DNA from: Henckelia pumila
Taxonomy: Eukaryota; Streptophyta; Magnoliopsida; Lamiales; Gesneriaceae
Reading direction: 5' to 3'
DNA length: 64,000 nucleotides
NCBI RefSeq assembly: GCF_033568475.1
Contig: NC_133121.1
Location: forward strand, 135,192,375-135,256,374
Shown piece after piece: positions 36,771 to 49,259 of this stretch. The notes under the pieces were generated by a model. The model was not told the DNA's origin and made no database searches. It saw only the letters and a list, made by a program, of their open reading frames with translations. Made by a program: the position numbers and the translations under genes. Each line of letters begins with the position of its first letter. The stretch's first letter is position 1.

Positions 36771-36997
36771 TATTATTTTTATATAAAAATATTTTTTTAA
36801 ATTTAAAAATAAATTGGATCGATATAACTCGTAAATTTAAATCCGTAAGGCAGCTTCGTGAATATAAAGTCATGACTCACAGTTACTATGTAAATCCACT
36901 CATCATAAATTGTTAGATACATATGACTCCTAATAATAATAAAAAAAGTCACGACTCACCGGCCACCGCCACTCTGTAGATCGACTTATCATAAAAT

Positions 36998-37143
36998 TTT
37001 AGATAACGATATAACTTCTAATAAAAAAATATATAAAAATCGATTATTTTGAAAATAACAAAATTCATATTTTAGATAACGATATAACTCCTAATAAAAA
37101 AATATATAAAAATCGATTATTTTGAAAATAACAAAATTCATAT
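36998..37143. repeat. Tandem duplication, about 73 bp twice
   Basis: Both units contain TTAGATAACGATATAACT, then TCGATTATTTTGAAAATAAC and AAAATTCATATT, with one or two differences. The close identity suggests a recent event. Confidence 0.9.
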
Positions 37144-37384
37144 TTAGATAATTATTTTTATTGTATAAGCACATACATGTTGCAAATAAAACGGTAGTAT
37201 ATATACAAAAGTGTTTGGTGGTAAATAACTTTTCCTCTTCTTTGACCCATAAATTAATTTGTGTAATTAATTTATCATTTAATCAATTAAGAATTTTTAT
37301 GATAGGCATCGGTAAATTAAAGCCCATACAGAAACTACAAAGATTTGATCAACGTCTTCCAAGACCCACAATGCAAGTAGTGAG

Positions 37385-38050
37385 ATGATGCAGTTGGATA
37401 CTCACGAACCAGCTCGACTCTCGAGGAATCAAGTAGAGAAAGAGGAGAAGATTGAGTCAAAACAGTTACAAATAGTGGGATGGTGTACTTAGGCACTTGG
37501 GGAACCTTCGGCACTCGAGAAACCAAGCTGAGAAAGATTGAGAGAAAGACCAAGTCAAAACAGTTAAGAGTTAGTGGAGCTGTTAGTGGAGTTGTTAGTG
37601 GGGCTGTCAGTGCTGCAAGTAATGAGGCTAATGGAGGTGAGCAATTGAGAAACTGACTCGAGAACCCGCATATAAAAGGAACATTCATGTAGAACACAAA
37701 GGATACAAACTAACAATCCAACAATTCCAAGCTCCAAAAGATCTGAATTTTATTAGCACTATTTCTGCACATTTTTGAAATTTCATTATTGTTCTTGTAT
37801 TTTTCTAGATTTTCAGTACATATTTTCAGTCATATTTCGTAATTACTCGAGTTTTCCAGCAACATCTTGTATTTTGTGTTATGACAAACACTTGTCATTT
37901 TCGAATTTTTAGTAGCAGTGTTGAAGTTTCAATTGCCATTAATGATTTTTCTTTAATATTTATAGTGTTTTTTGACATTTAACCGATGGAATTGAGACCG
38001 ACGACGAAACCAAGACTCACATTTCGCTTGATTTAGAAGTTAGATTTCAT
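37385..38050 (+). other. LTR-like or promoter-like remnant
   Basis: Two imperfect units of about 80 bp share CAAGTCAAAACAGTTA or GAGTCAAAACAGTTA. GTTAGTGGAG-type repeats follow, then a strong TATA motif (CATATAAAAGGAAC) at about 37669 and a T-rich downstream part. This layout resembles LTR or pararetroviral promoter DNA, but I could not define ends or coding parts. It may be a fossil LTR. Confidence 0.3.
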
Positions 38051-38875
38051 TTTTTATTTTATTTTGTCTATTTGGCACGTGAGTACCTGACACTCGCAAA
38101 ATACAAAATTTGCCAATTTTTATATTCAAACACCTTTACCAAAATTTTAAAAAACATTTTTTTAGTTAAAAGATTATATAATAATACCAAAAAGTGTTAT
38201 TCAAATCATTCGAACTCTATTGACATGACTATTTGTTTCGTATTTAATATTATCGTATTTTTTCTGGTTCAAATCCCTTTATAAAAATAATGTCAACGTG
38301 CTAAATCCAACAATTTTTTTTTTTCACGCGAGATGTTTATCGTGAAAAAAATCGTTGAATCCCTATTCGGACAATTTTCAAATGAGGCAGCATCGACAAA
38401 TCCCAAGTAAATATGTGATTAAAAATGGTAATTTTTCAATGAATAAAAAACACGACAGCGTCGAATGGGAAAACATACAAATCCCCAATAAACATACGAT
38501 ACAAAATGATAATTTTTCAATAGATCCAAACACCTTTAGTTATCCTAAAATCGAATTACATCACACATCATGTTTCATACATTAAGATAAGATATAATAT
38601 AAATAACACAGATTATCATATCATCATCAAGAATTTTAAATCATAATCTATGATTTGAACATTATATTTTTTGATGAAAGTTGGGTAAACCACTTATGTA
38701 ATTTACCAATATCAATAACACACGACACAATATATAATCGAAGCCATGATCGAATCAGGGCATATGCCTTCTCACGTTTCCACAAACATACAAATCGCAA
38801 ATGGATCCCTTCATCACAACCACAAATCCTCCTCATCGGTTAATCCAAATTAGGGTTTATTGAATTGCATGTGTG
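38051..38875. other. Upstream region of the lipase gene
   Basis: No gene. The last 150 bases hold the leader (TTAGGGTTTATTGAATTGCA just before the ATG). No clear TATA box. Confidence 0.4.
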
Positions 38876-41800
38876 ATGGATGCACTTCAGAGGGTGGAGA
38901 CATGGATTCGAGATCAGCGGACCAAAGTTTTGAGAGTGAACTGGCCTCCACCTTGGAGGGTGGCGGTGAAGTGGCCGTGGACCAATGGCCGGCCCGAACA
39001 GCGAAAGAAGATTCAGCAAGAGTTGGAGCGCAGTAAGAAGCAATTGCTGGATTTGTGCCGCGCTGTTAAAGCGGAGTCGCTTTCAGATTTGCAGGAAATT
39101 CTCTGCTGCATGGTCCTCTCGGAGTGTGTTTACAAGGTGCATTATGATCTCTGATCCAATTGATGTGAAAATCGCTGTCAGTGACGTTAAATGTTTTCGT
39201 TTTCTTACCTTTTGATTTTGAAGTCCGAGAGATTTTGTCTCGTGGTAAAAATTAAATGAACTGGAAGGGGGAAATCGATGTTTGATGAAAACCTGTCGCC
39301 CCTCTTCCAAAATCGTATCTTGGATTTGATTTATAATAGCCGCATGTTACAACGGGGCAGGAACAGATCATCATGATGAAATGATATTTGAGAAGATTGC
39401 TCCACTTGTCTGTAAACTGTACTCAAGTTTGTGCCAATGCTGTCTTTGAATCATTCAAGGGTTTTAGAGGGCTACATGCCTACTTATTTAATCATTAAGA
39501 GGGTCTTATAATTATGTTGACGAAGGTTATTTTTTTTCTTTGTAAGTTTTTCTTTTGATTAATGGATCACATTTTTGCATTCCTTTTGCACTGAAACTAG
39601 TGACTTGTAACATGTGCATTCTGGTAGAGACCTGCAGCTGAAGTGGTTCGAGCAGTGAATAAATTCAAGGCCGACTTTGGGGGGCAATTAATTTCTTTAG
39701 AGCACGTGCAACCATCTTCTGATCACGTTCTTCACAGGTGTTTTAGTGAACAGATATGAAGCGCTCAATCCTTTCTCACCTCTATTCGAATTTATTCTCT
39801 TTATCCTTAACAAATTGCCTCTGATGTTTTCTTGTTGACATTTGTTCTGGAAATTACATGAAATCAATGTCACAACCAAAGATTTATTGCAAAAATGAAC
39901 CACCATGGGTTTTTTTCCCTGTAAGGAACTTTTCATTTGGTTAAACTTTTTAATAAAGGCGAACGGGAAAATAGTCATCAAAACACGAATTTTGTGTTTG
40001 TATATTACATGTAACACTTGTGACAGTATTAATAGGTGAAAATCTCCGCATGGTTTTTGGGACTGCTCACTTCAGTGACTGTCTAAAGAGTTATTCTTTC
40101 TTTGATTTTGTTGCTCTAATCGTCCCTTGATCGTTTATGTCAAGAATAGAAGTTAGCTAGTGTGTCTTCCATGTCCAAGTTATACCTGTAAACTATTTAC
40201 TAGTTCAAGGTTTCACACAATATTAGTAAGTAAACTGGAGGTCATGACAATTAAGAGCAATAGCTAAGGCAGTATAAAACCATGAAACAGGAAATCAGAA
40301 TCTAACATCTGTACTTTCATTACTGAGAATAAAAGTTTGCACACATTATTGTTTTCGTTGAACATTCACCTTTGCACTTGAATTTCTTTTTGAATCACAC
40401 TTAAAATAAGTTAGAGAACAAAATTGTTTATGTGGTGGGTACGTTATCTGATGCAGACTTATGATAGAGGTAGAATATTTGTCAGGCCAGCGGAAGTGAA
40501 AGTGGCTAGCATATGACAGCCATTCTCTTTCTGTTCCCTTCCCCAACATAGAGTCTTGCCTCATGTTCTATGAAATAATGAATGCAGATATCCCTTTTTT
40601 CTTGATTTGGGGAAACGAGAATTATACATCACTATGGAAATTGTAGTCAGGATAATAACAGCCAGATGGTTTTATGTGAATAAATAGTTATTAGAAGGGG
40701 ATCAGACATTCACTTATCTTATTTGCATTTTCATCGTTTTATTTTTTTTAATATCATAGTCCATTGGGACGAAAGATTGAAATTTTTCTTTTTGCTTGCT
40801 TATTTGTTTCTCTTCCCTTTTCATTATCCACCATCCAAATTATCTCCATAAATTAATTTAATCTGTTTCTGACTTCTTAGGTATTTATTAGCTGAGGCAG
40901 GGGACACATTATTTGCTTCCTTCATTGGAACCAAGCAGTACAAGTATGTAATAATTGTACTTTTGAGTAAATGGTTATTTTTGTTTATGAAAATCATTAT
41001 TGTTATTCTATTTTACTTTCTTTTTCCCCTATCTGTTATAAAGGGATGTCATGGCTGATGCAAATATATTTCAAGGTGCTATATTCCATGAAGATGCCGT
41101 GGTAGATGTAAATGGGATCGAAGCTGCAGAACCTAACAGTCAAATGAATAATGGGGAGAATGCCTCGATTTCTATGGAGTCAAAGCCCAAACAGACAAAA
41201 TTTACTCCTAAGCCTGCTGTTCACAGGGTAGGAAGCGTATCCGTTATCTGGCATTTGTTTTTAATGTGATTTTCTGGAAATAGGACCTTTGAAATTGACT
41301 TCTATTATATTGCCAAAGCTTGCATTTCGTTTATATCCCCATCTCTGGAGTAAAAATTCTCCAACTGTCTTCAGGGATTCATGGCACGTGCTAAAGGAAT
41401 ACCGGCATTGGAGTTATACAGGCTAGCACAGAAGAAAAGACAAAAGCTTGTGTTATGTGGGCATTCACTTGGTGGAGCGGTATGCTTTTTTTTTGTTTAT
41501 CTTGCTTTCAAACATTTTTTTTTCCAGTTGTCCACGTAAGCTTAATGCTATCTTTTTACTTGATAAACTTTCAGGTAGCAGTTTTGGCCACCCTTGCAAT
41601 TTTGAGGATTATTGCTGTTTCATCAAAAGAAACTGAAAAGGTCCAGGTGAAGTGTATCACATTCTCACAACCCCCAGTTGGAAATGCCGCCCTGCGAGAG
41701 TGCGTATGCTACCATATTATTTGATGTTTTGAGCACTCTGGCTCACGTCACGAACCTCTCTATATCTTTTGTTTCAGTTATGTGAATGGAAAAGGGTGGC

Positions 41801-44800
41801 AGCATTTTTTTAAAACCTATTGTATTCCAGAAGATTTAGTACCTCGAATATTGTCTCCAGCATATTTTCATCACTATAATGCACAAAATCCATTGTCAGA
41901 CTCTGGTGCTGAAACTTCATCATCCGTGCCAAAGTCTAGGGAAAGTTTGGAGAAGCAGAAGGCAGAAAAAGTGAAGGAACATGAAGATGAGGAGTTGGTT
42001 TTAGGTTTAGGTCCTGTCCAAACTTCTTTTTGGAGACTTTCAAGACTTGTTCCGATAGAAGGTGTTAGAAGACAGCTAAATAAATATATGGGGAGAAAAG
42101 TTGAGGCAGTTGAGAGATCTGCTGTTATCGATTCCAATGTAACATCATCAATTGACGACATAGTTACTCCCCCACAGTCTCTTGAGATTGAAGAGGGTTC
42201 AGATGGCATTTCTCTGCGGCCTTTCCCCGAAAAAAATGAAGGTTTATCCGATGAAGTGAATAATGGGAAATCACCTGGAAAGAATACTGGTGGGGACAAG
42301 AGGGCATGGCGCAGTATACCTTCCTTACCTTCATACATTCCTTTTGGGCAAGTATGGCCATCAATTGATTCCCCTTCTTTTTTTCAACTGCACGGTATTC
42401 TGCCTGAAAATGCAACAATTTGTAGCTTCATAGTGTTCCTACATCATTATATATATGTATTTTGCTCTACTTCAGTAAAAATAAAAATCTATGTATTCAC
42501 TACATTCTATTGGGAGTTCATGCTAGCAGGGTCAAAGTAACTCTATTAGTTGAATCATCTAGCTTTTGTTTTTCTTAACAGCTGTATCTTTTGGGAAATT
42601 CATCTATTGAGTCGCTTTCCAGTTCAGAATACTCAAAACTGACATCGGTGAGACTTCTTACTAAATTCTCTGTGGTTTTAACGTTCGGGCCTTCAGTTTC
42701 CTTCTCCCTTAAGTAGAATTTATCAATCCTTCAAGAATGTGATACATATTTTTTAATAGTCTTTTATTTCTAACTGATGGCTAAATTTGTTTTTAGGAAT
42801 GTGATATCCATATTTTTTATTCTTGTATTTTAACTTATCGTAAATTTACTTTCAGGTCAGATCTGTGATTGCTGAAGTCAGAGAGCGCTTCCAGTCACAC
42901 TCAATGAGGTCATACAGGTCCCGGTTTCAAAGGTCTGTTTTGGGCTTTTGTTTTCTTCTCGTCTTTCCAATCATGAACTCCTGTGTTACAGTTAGTTTCT
43001 TTTGTATTATGATGTTAATATGTAAGTTCTAGTGTCGATCCTTTTACAATCTGGTTGGAGTTTTTGGGATGCTGAGGTAGAGTATTTTTCTTGAGGCTAC
43101 TTTTCGTAACATTCATGTAAAATATGATTTTGAAAAATTTACACGTAAAACGCATTTTGTGTTGCTATGATAATTTAAACTAGCAATAGTTGCTTCACTA
43201 TTAAGATTTGAAGTTCTTTCATTCTGTGAATTTTAGTATCAAAATGATTTAGTGACAAATGGTGGCGATAGTTTATCTCAAGTAAGCTTCTCTCCTCGAC
43301 GATGATTCTTGAGGCTTGACATTGATGTACCTGTCAATCAACTATTTTGATTTGGCACAACCTCTTTTACTACCAAATTTTATTTAGTGTTTCTCCTTTC
43401 GATTGCACGAATCATGACTATTTTTACCAACTTCTTGTCATTTCTTACAGAATCTATGAACTCTACATGAATGAAAATACATTTTCATTTTTGGGGAGTG
43501 AGCAAGAGCTACAATTCCCACATTTACAAAAATGGTTAGGAGTTTCGGTTGCTGGTACAGTTGAACTTGGGCATATTGTGGAATCCCCAATAATTCGTGC
43601 TGCTACGTCCTTGGTTCCACTAGGATGGAATGGTATTCCTTCTGACAAGAATGGAGACCCTCTGAAAGTTGATATTTCTGGTTTTGGATTACATCTTTGT
43701 ACATTGGTTCAAGCCCGAGTGAATGGAAATTGGTATCCCTTTTCCTAACTTGTTAGATGATTATTGTCTCTGGTCGTCCTTTTCTCCCTCCTCTATGTCC
43801 TGTGAGGCTCATCCATTATCTATTAAACTCTGGCAGGTGCTCAACAACAGTGGAATCTTTTCCGTCTCCGCCAGAGTACTCTTTGCATCATGAATTGCAA
43901 CCAGAGATGCAAAAGATTCGAATACGTGTTGGAGCTCCATTGAGACGACCACCTAAACAACAATTATTGGGGGATGGATTGATGCCTGCATTCCCTTCAA
44001 TTGACCCAACTCGTGTTGATCTAAATTTTAATCAGAATATGTCTGCAGAAATGGAGGAAAAGTTCATCCATCCAGATGGGCTTAGCGATTTTGTTGTATT
44101 TTGTACTACTGATTTTTCGACTGTTGTCAAAGAGGTTCATGTTAGAACCCGCAGGGTGCGACTAATTGGCCTTGAGGTATAATGCACTACTATTCTTTAA
44201 GGCTCTCTGAATCTTTATATTCATTCATAGTTAACACGGAAGTTTATCAATCATGTAGGGTGCGGGTAAGACCTCTCTTCTTAAGTCAATCTTGGATCAG
44301 GGAAGAACTACAAACAATACTAGTTTAGAAACGTTTAATACAGATGTGGATGTTCGAGAAGGTGTTGCTGGTGGTTTGTTCTATTCAGATTCCGCAGGAC
44401 TAAATTTGCAGGTTTGTTCCGGCGATCTAGTACCAGCACCCTTAAAGTTTGTTTCCGTCCATTTATGTTTGTGTGACTATTTAGTTCTTGTTCATTTCAT
44501 GAATTGGCATTCCAAATTCACATCGATTGTTTCCGAAGTTTCTGTCCAATTTGTCTTTCAAAAACAAGAGGAAACTAATTTCGAAACTCTCCCCTTTTAA
44601 CCTTTGATAATTGATACGTATCCTGGTAAATTACTGTCTGCATATGTATGAAAATGACTTTGTCCAAAAATTTGATGAGGGTATTCGAATGCAGGAGTTC
44701 TTTCAAATGAAATTACGAGTTTGTGCTTTTGCCAAGTTTTGGCAGTGGGTGGTTGGAAATCCTGAATTTCTTTTCTCATCCTTGCTTGAAAGGTTAAATT

Positions 44801-45984
44801 GGGATATCTTTTTATTTATGTGACGAAGAGACAAAAAATGGATCCAAGATGGTGGATTCTCAATACCCATGTACTTTTCTTCTCTTGGCTATCTAGACTT
44901 CTGCCCTCATATCAAACAAGTGTGAGCGCACAGAATTTCATGGAATTGTTGTTTGAAAATGTTCTACATTTTGATGATTTTGTTGGACTGTCATTTGTAA
45001 CCCCGAAAATACAATGTTTGACCTGTGAAGTATTATCACGTGCTTCATTTACTTGTTTGTATGCATTTTCTAGCTTGTGAGTGCTTAATTAAGGTGTGTA
45101 TCACTTATTTCCCAGTTTTCAAATTGCAGAATTTGAATATGGAGGCCTCCCGTTTCAGGGATGAATTGTGGAAGGGAATTCGTGACCTGAGTAAGAAAAT
45201 AGATTTGGTTGTTCTTGTACATAACTTGTCCCACCGAGTGCCTCGATATGGCTCGAGTGCATCACAACCGCCAGCTCTGTCTGTACTCCTAGATGAGGCA
45301 AAATCTCTTGGTGTTCCTTGGGTCCTTGCTATAACAAACAAATTTTCTGTTAGTGCACACCAGCAAAAGGAAGCTATTAATACCGTTGTTCAGGCATATC
45401 AAGCGTCTCCTAGCTCAACCGTGGTGATCAATTCATGTCCATATGTTATGCCCTTTGCTGTTGGTGCTTCTCTCTCATGGAATACTGTGAATAGCGATGC
45501 CACTGATGGGAAATCTGGTAATGAAAAGCTCTTTTTTACTCCGTTAAATCTTGTCCGGAGGCCTTTCCAAAAGAAACCAGCAGTTCTCCCAATAGAAGGT
45601 GTTACGGCTCTCTGTCAAATTGTTCATCAAGTGCTCCACACTAAGGAGGAAGCAGATTTTCAGGTATTTCTCGATCGCATTCTTCTCAAAAGAAATTCAG
45701 TGTAAAATTGGGCATGGTTTTGTCTTCAAGTTGTGTTTTGCCACCGTTGGTTCAATTTCTTAAGTGACTGTTAATTTATTTTTTTATACTTGAAGGAGTT
45801 AGCTAGAGATCGTATTTTCTTGGAATTCGCAAGGGAGCGTGGAGTTTCTGGCGCTGCAGATCAAGATGCCCTGGCTAAATCCAATTCTTTGTCAGCGGCA
45901 GCAGTTGGTGCCTCTGTTGGGGCGGGTGTGGGGATCATATTGGCAGTCGTCATGGGAGCAGCTTCTGCCTTGAGGAAACCCTGA
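38876..45984 (+). CDS. Class 3 lipase fused to a P-loop NTPase-like region
   Basis: Fourteen exons close into a 1020-residue protein: 38876-39136, 39628-39737, 40881-40943, 41044-41227, 41375-41479, 41575-41699, 41778-42351, 42582-42647, 42856-42932, 43451-43732, 43837-44176, 44259-44411, 45130-45663 and 45796-45984. The N-terminal half is an alpha/beta-hydrolase lipase with the nucleophile elbow GHSLGGA (235-241, Ser237) and a likely acid residue in PEDLVP (Asp302). It should act on acylglycerols or membrane lipids. The C-terminal half has a Walker A motif GLEGAGKTS (727-735), a DxxG-like DSAG (773-776) and a TNKF (849-852) at the usual G4 place. The last 30 residues are hydrophobic and Ala/Gly-rich, a possible membrane anchor. 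It matches the single-copy plant family of Arabidopsis At3g07400, as recalled. The substrate is unknown. Confidence 0.92.
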
Positions 45985-48900
45985 CATATATTCAGGTTAG
46001 AACCTCTTTTTTATTTATTTATTTTTTTTGGGTTTTCTGGGTAGAGTTTTTTCTCTAGTGTATAGAACGTAATGAGTAATATCTGTAAATATTCCGAGTT
46101 CATGATTTACTTAAACGAGTAGTTGCCATTGATGGTCGCCTCATAACCGGCTAGAAAATATAATTTATTTGATTTTTTTTAATCTATTACAAACATTGCT
46201 GTAACAATTGTACTGAGATATATTTGCACCGGTACCACATTTTTTGTTAATTATTTAGGTGATTCTGGACAAAGAAACGTTGTAATATTCTTGTGGATGG
46301 TTTGGAAATTTGTCCTTCATAATTCCAAAGAAAAAAATCTCTCCTTTTCAGCTGTATTGATCAAGTATATCGCTAGCCTATGTTGGAAGTCGGAACGTTG
46401 GTTTTGTTTTTGGTTTTACCATCTGTTTGATGATTATTTTGCAAAAAGGATTTAAAAGTTGGTTAATCTAAAAGAATATTTGACCGATATTAAACTTCAG
46501 AGGTGTATTTAGTTGGCAAATTTCTCAGCGACACTATCCACTGATTTGTCTTGATGACAAAGCATCTGTGGTGCAAAAAGGTATTATCTGTTCCTCTCCA
46601 AAAAAAAAATAAAAAATGGTATTATCTGTCACATGGCGCAAAATGGATACCATCCTTTGGGTTGCACATCCTTTGTATTTATTTCCTGGGGGTTTGCAAT
46701 TTTACGGACAGTAAGGATTCAGTGGCTACAAACACAGCATTGAAGGGGAATATGACTGAGCAAGGAGGTGGCTACGATGGTGCAGGGACGACAATAGAGG
46801 TGGAGCTTGGGCTACAGCAACGATGGTCTAGCGATAGGTAGATGCAAATGCAATGGTAGGGCGGGGTGGCGGCAAAGAAACAGATGAAATCAAGATGGAG
46901 TTTTGAGGGGAATGATGTAGTCCTTTAAGAATTGAAGAAAGAAGTGATGGATAAGAAAGAGAGGAAGAAAAGAGTAAAGAACGGATCATAAAAGTATTGG
47001 AGAAAGAAGATACGGACGGATAGGACCATATTAATTTTGGGAGGGAGTAATTATGTGGTTAGGATAATGATAACTTGTGATACACACACATGGGGCTCAA
47101 GCACGTAGTTTAATTTAGGGGAAATTTATAGCCAATCGATACTGTGTGCTTGGTTTTAAAAATAGTTTTCATTGACAATTGAAATACAAGAGAAAGGCGT
47201 TAATTAAAAAAAAAAAACACAGTAGGATCTTTTAAAAAAATGGTCCCTTGACTTTCCTTCACATTATTAATGTTATACAAAACTTCTGTGAAACCGTTTC
47301 AAATTTTAGTTTGTGAGATGGTGATATCTGGCCGATAAACTATTATTTTGTATTTCGAAAGTAGTATTATTTTCCAGAGCAAAGTATTTTGGATTTCGAA
47401 AGTATTATTTTTAAGAGCAAAGTGTCATTGGTAGTTATATTATGAAAAAAGATTGTATAATATTCATTGTTGAGTTAAAAGTATTCAATTCCTAAAAATT
47501 TTATTTTTATTAGAGATGTTAATAGATCGGTTCGGTTTTATATAAGTTATTTCAGTTTTAGATGTAATCTGATGTCCAATTCATGTAATCCGATGTCCAA
47601 ATCATTTTCCTTCGGTTCATTTTAGTTTTCTATCAAAATATCCAGTGAGTTCAGTTTTGATAATTATTTATTGAGCAAGTCTTTTGTGAGATACTCTACC
47701 CATATTTACAATAAAAAATAATATTTTTTTTATAGTTGACTCGAGTAGGAGATCCGTCTCACAAATTTGACTCATGATACCGTCTCATAAAAGTTATTAC
47801 TTTATTTAAATTAGTAATTGAAATATATTTTAAAATATAATATTTTTTTTAGATATTTTTTTTGTGAAACTTTAACTATCACACAAAAATTTTGTGATAT
47901 TATCTTACGAGTTAATTTTGTGATATAAATATTTTATTCAATCCATAAAAATATATTAGTTTTACGTCAAAAATATTATTTTTTGCTTTTGTATAGATCG
48001 AGTCGACATGTATAAATATGTAAGATAGTTTAATAGGAGACGTATCCCTTGAGTGAACATTATTATTTTTTATGTCAAAATTATTAATTTTCACAACAAA
48101 TTTAGATCGGATTGACCTTTATCACGAATATAGATCCGTGATACCGTTCTAAATCTTATCCTGCGAATCCCGATTAAGCAAAATTATATTTGTCACACTA
48201 TGAATAAATAGTTAAGTATCCTTCAGTTCAATCAAACAAACCAATTAGTATATAAATTTCCATATACTTTAAATTCGATGTTATAATTGACTTCTAATAT
48301 AATATAGTATAAAAAAAATTATGAATGTGCCTTCATGTCTTTGGGAAATAAGGATTCAAATGGGTGATGCGTGTGTCTCCTTGATAAATATTCTCAAATG
48401 GATCTATACATGCAACTTGCAAGTGGTATGTATTTATTGCTGCCAGTAGGCTCACACTGACTGAAATGATTGGTGCTGTACATTCACTTTGTGATTGCTT
48501 CAACACCAACCTACTCGCCCCAAATTCCAAAATCCATTTATCTTTTAAATCTCAAATACAAATATTTTACCAGTTTCATTGGTAAACTTTGTAAATAAAG
48601 TTCAAGATTTTAAAATATGAGAATAACCCCAGAAGTTCCGGCTCTTTGTCTAGAGGTAGTTTGAATGTAACTTTGGTAGGTTTTTGTAATCACTAACTCC
48701 GACCGATGCCGACGAACATCTATTACTACTCGATACTTGTCGACCTTCTTCGATCTATATATTCATTATTCTCCATTGTCTCCATCTGGTTTATTCGAAT
48801 CGATTTATATCACAACAAATAATGCCATATTGTTGTAGTACATGTACATCAAGGGCTGGGATCATACAAGAAACATATGGTTGAATTATAATTTTATAGC

Positions 48901-49259
48901 ACACACATAGATATAGAATTTCGATCACATGAGCAATTACGTGAGCAACAGTTGATATGTCATATTGTACATCCAATGAGTGATTGTCACGTTAGCTGTT
49001 GTTCACGTAGTTGCTCATAATGGTTGTTCATGTAATCAAAACTTTATATATATATATATATATAAATATAAAAATTATAATCTCATATGTAATAAATAAG
49101 TAATACCATGTAAAATTGTATTTATTAATATTTTTGGGAAATAATGTTTGGTACTATTTGGTATTTGGTTCACAAAATTGAAAAAAGAAAAGCAAAGGGA
49201 GGGAGTGCATGTGATGTCAACGTACGAGTGTGCGTAGCTGTCAGACTCACTTGTCTCAA
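45985..49259. other. Intergenic region with decayed MITEs
   Basis: The 3' UTR of the lipase gene occupies the first few hundred bases. Around 46550-46950 there is a purine-rich stretch with short frames but no recognisable gene. About 47283-47340, 47670-47790 and 47865-48165 are decayed GAGAC-family copies (for example GGAGATCCGTCTCACAAATT). Nothing else is supported. Confidence 0.45.
48917..49043. mobile_element. Foldback MITE
   Basis: GAGCAATTACGTGAGCAACAG on the left pairs with CTGTTGTTCACGTAGTTGCTC on the right (18 of 21), and TTTCGATCACATGA pairs with TCATGTAATCAAAA at the outer ends. It lies about 300 bp before the FRL3 leader. Confidence 0.65.

Noticed and set aside
44597-45080. Possible extra exon in the lipase gene (frames in the long intron before 45130)
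   Set aside because: Joining 44411 to 45130 keeps frame and matches the family order (NLQ then MEASRFRDELWKG); no conserved text is needed between them.
46551-46841. Possible small gene with a Gly/Glu-rich end
   Set aside because: No family motif, no splice or promoter support, and the upstream part is AT-rich intergenic DNA.
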